Assembly (NCBI GenBank): GCA_022451765.1
Contig: JAKUNY010000087.1
Span: 1-6,195, forward strand
DNA: 6,195 bases
Direction: 5' to 3'
Source of the DNA: Candidatus Poseidoniaceae archaeon
GTDB taxonomy: Archaea; Thermoplasmatota; Poseidoniia; Poseidoniales; Poseidoniaceae
Of this stretch, positions 1-5,240 are shown one piece after another (position 1 is the stretch's first letter; each line of letters opens with the position of its first letter). Under the pieces are notes generated by a model. The model saw only the letters and a program-made list of their open reading frames with translations, was not told where the DNA came from and did no database searches. Position numbers and translations under genes: made by a program.

Positions 1-1
1 C

Positions 2-808
2 GCTGATGCGAAGGAGGCCAAGAAGCAAGAGGAACATCAACTTGTGAAAAAGCGTGGCAAATCCATAGATTTCAAGGTAATTGTAGAGGCTTCGTCTTCT
101 GAATTGAAGAGCGAAGTCAAGAAGGGTGCTACCACACTCGAACTGGCCAATGCGAAGGACTATGCAGAAAGAGGTTCGGCTGAGATCAACGATGTCAAAG
201 GCAGCAACGTCATCGCATGGACTGGCAAGGATGGAAACACTTTGACCGGTGTCAGTGGTGTGACTCGTATCTTTGCTGCAAAGGCCGTTCTGATGGTCAA
301 GGATGACCTGCAAGTCATCAAGGGTATTGGACCGTTCATTGAAGAGAAGTTGAATGCCCTCGGCATTACCACGTATCGACAACTTGCGAACATGACGGCC
401 AAACTTGAGACACAAGTCAACGAAGCAATCGAGTTCTTCCCAGGCCGGGTAAAGCGTGACCAGTGGGTTGCCCAAGCCAAGATTTTGCTTGGTATGGACG
501 CAAAACTCGATGAGAAGGCCTTGAAGCAAGCCGAAGAACTTGAGCGCGTTGCGCAAAAGGCAGAAGGCATTGACTTCGCCGTTCTTGGCGTTGCAAGTGC
601 CTCTGAAGCAGATGATTTGCAGAAGATTAAGGGCATTGGGCCGTTCATCGCTGAGAAGTTGAATGCACTCGGTATCTACAAGTTCAGTCAATTAGCAAAC
701 ATGACTTCTGAAATTGAAGAAGAAGTCAACGTGGCTATCGAGTTCTTCCCTGGTCGTGTCAAGCGAGATGAATGGGCAAAGCAAGCCAAAGAACTTGCAA
801 AGGACTGA
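2..808 (+). CDS. Tandem helix-hairpin-helix (HhH) protein, 5' partial
   Basis: The frame is open from the left edge (first residues ADAKEAKKQEEHQ), so the protein starts upstream. The GTG at 44 is only the first possible start inside the window and is probably internal. The visible 268 residues are: a charged, likely helical stretch (1-20); IDFKVIVEASSSE (about 22-34); a small beta motif (about 42-87); HhH unit 1 (101-163); a Lys/Glu/Ala-rich helical linker (about 164-189); IDFAVLGVASASE (190-202); HhH unit 2 (204-266); then Lys-Asp and TGA. Each unit has the hairpin core GIGPFI-EKLNALGI and ends EFFPGRVKRD-W. Such hairpins usually bind DNA backbone non-specifically, and similar modules are often annotated as flap-endonuclease-like or L21/HhH domains. 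No catalytic acidic cluster is visible, so I infer a structural or DNA-binding role, not nuclease activity. There is no signal peptide or membrane segment in the visible part. The next gene starts 37 bases downstream on the same strand, but nothing suggests a shared function. Confidence 0.85.
   Translation, partial: ADAKEAKKQEEHQLVKKRGKSIDFKVIVEASSSELKSEVKKGATTLELANAKDYAERGSAEINDVKGSNVIAWTGKDGNTLTGVSGVTRIFAAKAVLMVKDDLQVIKGIGPFIEEKLNALGITTYRQLANMTAKLETQVNEAIEFFPGRVKRDQWVAQAKILLGMDAKLDEKALKQAEELERVAQKAEGIDFAVLGVASASEADDLQKIKGIGPFIAEKLNALGIYKFSQLANMTSEIEEEVNVAIEFFPGRVKRDEWAKQAKELAKD
125..262 (+). other. Small beta motif (TTLEL...GNTLTGVSG) inserted before HhH copy 1
   Basis: The roughly 46 residues from GATTLEL through WTGKDGNTLTGVSGV resemble the short beta unit of the pattern TTL-V-[small]-G-I-YTG-SGNTLTGV found in phage tail/host-specificity and adhesin-like proteins. 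It falls in the stretch that separates IDFKVIVEASSSE from DDLQ in copy 1 and is absent from copy 2. The family match is by eye from memory of the motif, so the domain name is tentative; the presence/absence difference between the copies is direct. Confidence 0.5.
302..490 (+). repeat. HhH module, copy 1
   Basis: This is a 63-residue unit starting DDLQVIKGIGPFIEEKLNAL and ending at AKILL. It matches the unit at 611-799 at 46 of 63 positions. The hairpin (GIGPFI, EKLNALGI) and the EFFPGRVKRD block are identical or nearly so, while many third codon positions differ. The duplication therefore looks old and held by protein-level selection. Confidence 0.9.
611..799 (+). repeat. HhH module, copy 2
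   Basis: This second 63-residue unit (DDLQKIKGIGPFIAEKLNAL ... AKELA) lies 309 bases after the first. Here the preceding IDFAVLGVASASE segment sits only 14 residues before DDLQ, which looks like the compact arrangement. In copy 1 the same two landmarks are 79 residues apart. Confidence 0.9.
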
Positions 809-845
809 AATAGCAATGTTTAGACGAAAACTTGGTTGATGGTCC
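809..845 (+). other. Short intergenic gap, no clear regulatory site
   Basis: These 37 bases separate the HhH gene from the giant-protein frame. I see no Shine-Dalgarno sequence before ATG 846 and no hairpin with a T-run. The most A/T-rich part (about 815-822, AATGTTTA) lies near where an archaeal TATA box would sit for a leaderless start at 846, but it is too weak to call. A TGA at 837-839, in frame with 846, makes 846 the first ATG of that frame. Confidence 0.5.
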
Positions 846-977
846 ATGGCCGACTTTGCCTTTACATTCCCTTCTGTTGTGGAAGCGGAGCGTAAACACC
901 TGTTAAGTCAGCGGAAAAAGGCAATGTCGCTCATCTTTTTGATGATCATGTTGGCTCAAACATCCTACATTGGAGCG
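846..977 (+). other. Probable signal peptide region
   Basis: Codons 1-44 contain a basic RKK followed directly by an apolar run rich in Leu, Ile and Met and ending YIGA, a plausible signal-peptidase I site. A long 26-residue N-region is unusual. Translation could instead start at GTG 879 or ATG 924. Uncleaved membrane anchoring cannot be excluded. Confidence 0.6.
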
Positions 978-2825
978 ATGGAAGGCTGGAAATACCTCGA
1001 CCAAACCAGCGAAGCGAACATTGGTCCTGGTTGTGACCTGATTGCTCGAGCGTCTGGAACGCCGATTTACGTTGACTCAGAGATTGGTTCGAATGACTGG
1101 AATGGAACGTGGTCGTGTCCTCTTGCAACGTTGCAAGAGGCCATCAATGTTTCAAGTGCGAACGATGAGATAATCCTCGCTTCCGGTCTTTATCACGAAA
1201 ATGTGTCCATATCAAACAAGGACAATCTCTTGATTCGAGCCGCCGATGGGGCTACTGTCGTCTTTGATGGCACACGAAGCATTGCAGAAGACATGAGCGT
1301 TACATGGTCAGCAGCGGATTCCGATGGCATCCAAGAGGTTACACTTCCACAGGATGGATGGCAGCTGTTCCTAGCATACGATGAACAGGTTCCTGCTCGT
1401 TGGCCAAACGCTGGATTTGATGATGAAACCGTGTTCAATCGTTCGTACTGGGCCGAAGGGACTCTAACAGGTTCGAACAACGCCTACACAATCGGATGGC
1501 TCACTGATGCAGGTCCTGAAGCAGGCGTTCACTCTGGATTGAATGAGACTGTCAATGCGACAGGACTTGATCCGGTTGGTGCGATTGCCATCATGAATCT
1601 GGGTTCGTTCCGAAGCAACAGTCGAATCATTACCGACTGGAACCCGAACAACGGAACCTTTGCGTACGATGGTGATGGTGTTGGTTGGAAGACCAAGCAT
1701 CATGCTTACTTTTTGGAAGGCAAGCGGGAACTTATCGATCAAGATGGAGAGTGGTGGTACAACAACACCAACAATCGATTGCACTACAAGACACCATCTG
1801 GTCAAGATGCCAACGATTTGGACCTTCGAGTGAAGGTTCAGCCGTTTGCCATCAGTGTTGATGGCTCGGATGGTGTAACGATTCAGGGCATCGATTTCTT
1901 TGGAACAACTGTGAATTTCAACAACTGTGATGGTTGTTCGTTTACCAATGCAACGCTCGAGTATCCAAGTACCTCAAAGCGTGGACTTGGCATTGCTGGT
2001 GAATCCGAAGATGATCGTTGGATGACACGTTTCTATCGCTCGACAAACTCGTTCATCGACAACATTTCCATCACCAACACTGACGGTGGAGCCATCGAAT
2101 TCCAAGGTTCAGCAGGTCAGTCGAACAACAATACCGTGAACAATTCCTACTTCCATGCAATCGATTGGTCCGCAGCAGACCAGAAGGGATTGATGACGAC
2201 CATCTACGAGGGTGGTCGTGACATGTATTTCACGAACAACACCGTTCACTTAACTGGAGCATCATCTGTTCTTTCGATTGGTGATGCACCTAAGGTCTTC
2301 CACAACGAGGTTTGGGATGTTGGTCATCTGCAAACAGACGGAGCAGTTGTTCAGATTATGCAAGGTGAAGCACCGGGTGCAGAGGTTGCTTACAACTGGA
2401 TTCATGACATCATCAAGTACGGTATTCGATTTGATGCGCCCATTGGTCAGGCTGGTGAGGGAAGAAACGGTACGATGCATCACAATGTGATTTGGAACGC
2501 TGCTGGTGGATTGATGGTGAAGGGCGATTATCACGACATCCACAACAACACCGTGTTCAATTCGACTGGCAAGAACGACATCATCTTCCTGACCGATGGT
2601 GGCATCAACAACAAGAATTCAACGCTGCATCGAAATGCTGTTGACTCTTTAGCCGACCATCGGTCAGATGATGTCTTCGCCAATCCTTTACCAAACGGAT
2701 CGCACTGGAGCAACTGGAACGGCTATCTCCAAGGGTATGACGACATGTTTGAGGCTCGGAATCAGATTTCATGTGTCATCTACGACAACGGTTCGCTCTA
2801 TTGTTGGGGAAGAAACGATCATTGA
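846..2825 (+). CDS. Secreted right-handed parallel beta-helix protein, N-terminal piece of the giant protein
   Basis: This 659-residue piece begins with an N-terminal stretch carrying RKK (23-25), then the hydrophobic core MSLIFLMIMLAQTSYIGA (27-44), a probable signal peptide. ATG 924 would start at that core but lose the positive charges, so ATG 846 is preferred. From residue 74, IYVDSEIGSNDWNGTWS followed by LATLQEAI and a GLYHENVSI turn is the usual opening of DUF1565/parallel beta-helix proteins. QLFLAYDEQVPARWPNA and EWWYNNTNNRLHYKTPSG recall the insert region of beta-helix carbohydrate-active proteins (GH141- or polysaccharide-lyase-like), but no catalytic residues can be assigned. Later rungs show repeated NNTV and HHNVIWN turns. 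About 19 N-x-S/T sequons are present. The last residues (CVIYDNGSLYCWGRNDH) are the first half of an RCC1 blade, cut off by TGA, so this is not a natural C-terminus. Confidence 0.85.
   Translation: MADFAFTFPSVVEAERKHLLSQRKKAMSLIFLMIMLAQTSYIGAMEGWKYLDQTSEANIGPGCDLIARASGTPIYVDSEIGSNDWNGTWSCPLATLQEAINVSSANDEIILASGLYHENVSISNKDNLLIRAADGATVVFDGTRSIAEDMSVTWSAADSDGIQEVTLPQDGWQLFLAYDEQVPARWPNAGFDDETVFNRSYWAEGTLTGSNNAYTIGWLTDAGPEAGVHSGLNETVNATGLDPVGAIAIMNLGSFRSNSRIITDWNPNNGTFAYDGDGVGWKTKHHAYFLEGKRELIDQDGEWWYNNTNNRLHYKTPSGQDANDLDLRVKVQPFAISVDGSDGVTIQGIDFFGTTVNFNNCDGCSFTNATLEYPSTSKRGLGIAGESEDDRWMTRFYRSTNSFIDNISITNTDGGAIEFQGSAGQSNNNTVNNSYFHAIDWSAADQKGLMTTIYEGGRDMYFTNNTVHLTGASSVLSIGDAPKVFHNEVWDVGHLQTDGAVVQIMQGEAPGAEVAYNWIHDIIKYGIRFDAPIGQAGEGRNGTMHHNVIWNAAGGLMVKGDYHDIHNNTVFNSTGKNDIIFLTDGGINNKNSTLHRNAVDSLADHRSDDVFANPLPNGSHWSNWNGYLQGYDDMFEARNQISCVIYDNGSLYCWGRNDH
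1065..2765 (+). other. Right-handed parallel beta-helix domain, main part
   Basis: The domain runs from IYVDSEIGSNDWNG to about MFEARNQ. It shows the opening DUF1565-type motif, then repeated rungs of roughly 20-25 residues with Asn-rich turns (for example DGVTIQGIDFFG, NNCDGCSFTNATL, NNTVNNSYFHAI, MYFTNNTVHL, HDIHNNTVFN). The closing part (LADHRSDDVFANPLPNGSHW) normally leads into a tail such as LVDPAN-DFRP; here that tail appears only after the RCC1 repeats, at 3900. Confidence 0.75.
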
Positions 2826-3899
2826 CAACTCGGTCTGGGTTACACCAGCGGGCGAGAGGAGACACCACAGTACGTTGACTTAGGCACTGGTCGCACCATC
2901 ACCTCATTGGGTATCGATGATTCAGGAGCTGAAGGGTGGGCGCCCAATTCCCATGCATGCGCTGTTCTTGACAACGGTGAGTTGGTTTGTTGGGGCGCAA
3001 ACGGTGACGGACAACTCGGTATAGGGAACACCTCAACGAACGGCGTCTGGGAACCGACCACGGTCGATGTGGGTTCGGGCCTAACCACCATCAGTGTGGC
3101 CCTTGGTAACGCAGCTACATGTGCTCTTCTCAGCGATCATAGCGTGAAATGTTGGGGCAAGAACAATTTCGGCCAACTTGGCCTTGGCAATTCGTCCAGC
3201 AATGACGTGCTCACACCACACGCCGTCACGTTCAGTGGTTCGAGCAACCCAATCAGTCTGCATGCAGGACGAAATGAGTTTTGTGCACAATTGGACAACG
3301 GATCCGCAGCGTGCTGGGGAGAAAATGCAGAAGGTCAATTCGGCGTTGGCAACATCACCTCACAGAACTCACCGCTTTCACTCACGCTTCCAACCGGAAG
3401 AACGGTGGCTTCCATAAGTGCCTCGAAGGACTTCATTTGCATGACCTTGGACAATGGCTCGGTTGTATGTGCAGGGCGAAATGCCGAACACCAACTAGGG
3501 CAAGGATCTCTGTCAACACGGGAAAGTTCGTGGAAGTACGTGGTTGGGTTGGACATGGTTGCTCACTCCGTTGAGCTCGGTCAAGACGTTGGTTGTGCTC
3601 ATTTGGTCAACGGAAGTATGGCCTGTTGGGGACAAGATATCTGGGGCTTGTTTGGTAACAGCACGACCTCTTACACATCGCGTGTCGCTTCGACAGCAAC
3701 CCAGTACACCAATTTTGGAAACGGCCGAACAGCAGCGTCCATTAGCCTGAATTATCGACACGCTTGCGCCGTTTTGGACAACGGTGATTTGACCTGCTGG
3801 GGACGAAATCACAAGGCACAGTTAGGACTCGGCAACCTCACGCAAGAGTTCATGCCGGTGGTTGTCAGCAACCTCAGTTCGATTCGTCAAGTTCAGATT
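2766..3899 (+). repeat. Seven RCC1 repeats (7-bladed propeller), nested in the beta-helix
   Basis: Seven blades have their first cysteine codon at 2772, 2958, 3120, 3282, 3438, 3594 and 3765, 52 to 62 residues apart. All seven keep C-x9-C around a loop that is usually DNG, followed by WG (AG in blade 5), and most keep QLG-G. Blade 6 is the most divergent (GLFGN). Seven is the canonical RCC1 number, and it is reached only when the stop-bearing first blade is counted, which supports a single original domain across the TGA. The conserved pairs fit disulfides in an exported protein. Confidence 0.9.
2823..2825 (+). other. In-frame TGA inside RCC1 blade 1
   Basis: The context reads CWGRNDH-stop-QLGLG. 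In blades 2, 3 and 4 the matching residue is Gly (GDGQLGIG, NFGQLGLG, AEGQFGVG). GGA to TGA is one base change. The frame continues without shift into the rest of the blade. Confidence 0.85.
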
Positions 3900-4898
3900 C
3901 ATGAGATGCTTGTGGATCCTGCCAACAACGACTTCCGTCCAAAGTGGGGCTCGCCATTGCACCAACTCAGTGCTGGTGCCTACGATGCTGGCGATGCTGA
4001 TCCGTGGACGCCTGGTGTTTCGTGGACCTACAGTCCAATGAGTAATCCGATTTCTGGCTGTATGGATTCGATTGCTATCAATTACAACAGCAATGCTATC
4101 TTTGGTGACGGATCATGTACCTACACCACATTATCCTCTTCCTCATCGACATTATCGCTTGAAATGAATACGGCCATGACGCCGTATACGCTAACCTACA
4201 GCACGCCGTTCCTTGCTGATGACAAGCAGACAGCAGCCTCTTCTGGTTCTGTTGGGGCGGGAACAAACATCGCTTTGGACTCCAATGGAGCCGTTCACAT
4301 TTGTTCAAAGGTGATTGGCTCGGATAACCTCTACTACACGACAAACGTCTCGGGAAGCTGGCAGTCTGCGACCCTAGACTCAAGTGGAAACATCGGCGGT
4401 GACTGTTTCATCATCCTCGATAGTGACGACGACATCCACATCACCTACCGCGACGACTCCAATACAAACCTCAAATACGCCACAAAAGCACTCTCAAACG
4501 GCATCGCAGCCAGTAATTGGGCCATCTCAACCATGGACAACAACGGTGATGTCGGAAACTTTGGTTCGATGGCCGTTGATGCAAATGATACCTTGCACGT
4601 GGCCTATTATGCAGCCTCCGGTACGGTATTGAAATACGCCACGCTGACGGACGGCAGCACCACGTGGTCGAGAGAATTCGTGGAATCCACCAACGATGTT
4701 GGAAAATACACAAGCATCGCCTTGGATTCAAATGGGAATCCCCACATCACCTACTTTGACGATACGAACGACGATCTGAGATATACGCACAAAATGGGTT
4801 CTTCATGGGTCTTCACGACACTCGATTCTGTTGGTGTATCTGGAAAAGGTACGTCCCTTGCAATTGATTCAAACGACCATCTTCACGTGGGATACTAA
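2907..4898 (+). CDS. RCC1-repeat and BNR-like propeller piece, middle part of the giant protein
   Basis: The only start near the 5' end is TTG 2907, inside the first RCC1 blade and without signal peptide or ribosome site, so this is not a natural gene start; coding sense in the same frame extends back to 2826. The piece holds RCC1 blades 2-7 (consensus CAVLDNGELVCWG ... GQLGLGN), then the beta-helix tail LVDPANNDFRPKWGSPL with PWTPGVSWTY, the GCMD...GDGSC motif, a Ser-rich link, the first strand of an Ig-like domain (LSLEMNTAMTPYTLTY), and four and a half blades of a propeller (consensus SIALDSNG-HITYFDD---LRYT ... GSSW). It ends by TAA in blade 5 after HLHVGY. RCC1 propellers in secreted marine proteins are thought to bind partners or ligands; no specific ligand can be named. 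Confidence 0.8.
   Translation: MGIDDSGAEGWAPNSHACAVLDNGELVCWGANGDGQLGIGNTSTNGVWEPTTVDVGSGLTTISVALGNAATCALLSDHSVKCWGKNNFGQLGLGNSSSNDVLTPHAVTFSGSSNPISLHAGRNEFCAQLDNGSAACWGENAEGQFGVGNITSQNSPLSLTLPTGRTVASISASKDFICMTLDNGSVVCAGRNAEHQLGQGSLSTRESSWKYVVGLDMVAHSVELGQDVGCAHLVNGSMACWGQDIWGLFGNSTTSYTSRVASTATQYTNFGNGRTAASISLNYRHACAVLDNGDLTCWGRNHKAQLGLGNLTQEFMPVVVSNLSSIRQVQIHEMLVDPANNDFRPKWGSPLHQLSAGAYDAGDADPWTPGVSWTYSPMSNPISGCMDSIAINYNSNAIFGDGSCTYTTLSSSSSTLSLEMNTAMTPYTLTYSTPFLADDKQTAASSGSVGAGTNIALDSNGAVHICSKVIGSDNLYYTTNVSGSWQSATLDSSGNIGGDCFIILDSDDDIHITYRDDSNTNLKYATKALSNGIAASNWAISTMDNNGDVGNFGSMAVDANDTLHVAYYAASGTVLKYATLTDGSTTWSREFVESTNDVGKYTSIALDSNGNPHITYFDDTNDDLRYTHKMGSSWVFTTLDSVGVSGKGTSLAIDSNDHLHVGY
3900..4055 (+). 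other. Beta-helix C-terminal tail after the RCC1 insertion
   Basis: HEMLVDPANNDFRPKWGSPL, then AGAYDAG and PWTPGVSWTY, is the normal closing segment of DUF1565/beta-helix proteins (L-DP-N-DFR---GSP--DAGAYD). It is separated from the body of the beta-helix by the full RCC1 propeller. Confidence 0.7.
4056..4118 (+). other. GCMD...GDGSC cysteine motif linker
   Basis: This 21-residue segment starts GCMDSIAINYNS and ends FGDGSC, with two cysteines. It belongs to the short G-C-x-D-x-x-A-x-N-Y-(D/N) ... D-G-S-C unit seen repeatedly between modules of large secreted marine proteins. A disulfide and perhaps a bound metal ion are inferred. It sits between the beta-helix tail and a Ser-rich stretch that opens the Ig/propeller half. 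Confidence 0.8.
4143..4211 (+). other. First strand of putative-Ig domain 1
   Basis: STLSLEMNTAMTPYTLTY matches the usual opening of He_PIG-type putative-Ig domains (LSL--GTAMTPIT). The remainder of that fold (LPNG...NGTIYGTP) does not follow but appears after the propeller at 5241. A similar opening strand recurs at about 5412-5489 (RSTSITPITFNW). Confidence 0.55.
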
Positions 4899-5240
4899 AC
4901 CAATAACACGGAGATTGCGTACATGACCAACCGCTCTGGTTCGTGGGTCAAGACCACGCTTGATGCCAATAGCACAGGCTCTTGGGGTGTGAATTACATC
5001 AACATCATGCTTGATGAAGGCGACGCCCCACATGTGGTCTATTCGGACATGGTTGATTACGACATCTTCTACATGTCCAACACGCGTGGTACATGGGAAC
5101 GCATCCTCGTCGCTGGCGATTCCATCAGCAAGACTTCGGAGGCGGCGATGGATGAGAACGGGGGCATTCACGTGGCGTACTACATTGACGGATTATTCGA
5201 TGATGTTGGCTATGCAGCCGTACGCAGTCTCGCCCATCGA
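4254..5240 (+). repeat. Seven-bladed BNR/sialidase-like propeller 1
   Basis: Blades begin at 4254, 4395, 4554, 4701, 4842, 4989 and 5127, each 46 to 53 residues long, with the pattern S-A-DSN---HI-Y-D---LKYA----GSW---T-D. Blade 5 contains the in-frame TAA; blades 6 and 7 follow in the same frame beyond it. Blade 7 lacks the final GSW strand, which could be supplied by the segment before blade 1 (Velcro closure). The repeats resemble BNR or sialidase-type propellers, but Asp-box (S-D-G-TW) signatures are not clear, so no enzyme activity is claimed. Confidence 0.8.
4896..4898 (+). other. In-frame TAA inside propeller blade 5
   Basis: The context is HLHVGY-stop-TNNTEIAYM. Other blades have Tyr, Phe, Arg, Ser or Gln here (for example HVAYYAAS, HITYFDDT, HVSYQYNS). 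TAC or TAT (Tyr) or CAA (Gln) would become TAA by one base change. The same frame then runs open for 1,297 bases to the window edge. Confidence 0.85.

Noticed and set aside
160..648. 162-codon open frame on the minus strand inside the HhH gene
   Set aside because: It is the antisense of a strongly conserved duplicated protein; its translation is Ser/Ala/Thr-rich without recognisable domains, and its sequence simply mirrors the repeat.
812..830. Possible archaeal TATA box (AATGTTTA) upstream of ATG 846
   Set aside because: The match is weak, the gap is only 37 bases, and no B-recognition element or transcription start can be placed with confidence.
839..898. Overlapping ATG at 839 in another frame as the true start
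   Set aside because: That frame stops at TAA 896-898 after 19 codons and has no recognisable content, so it cannot encode the beta-helix protein.
1464..1805. Minus-strand and other-frame open stretches inside the giant protein (also 3513-3812, 4096-4383, 4869-5171, 5538-5867)
   Set aside because: None has a recognisable domain, start signal or gap in the + strand coding. The frame starting at 846 shows clear repeat constraint throughout these stretches.
2823..2825. TGA as selenocysteine, or as glycine/tryptophan under an alternative genetic code
   Set aside because: The residue expected is glycine, not cysteine, and no nearby SECIS-like hairpin was recognised. A TGA-Gly or TGA-Trp code would show many in-frame TGA codons, but only one occurs in over 1,780 codons, and TGA ends the HhH gene at 806-808. 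A TAA break in the same frame is also unexplained by such a code.
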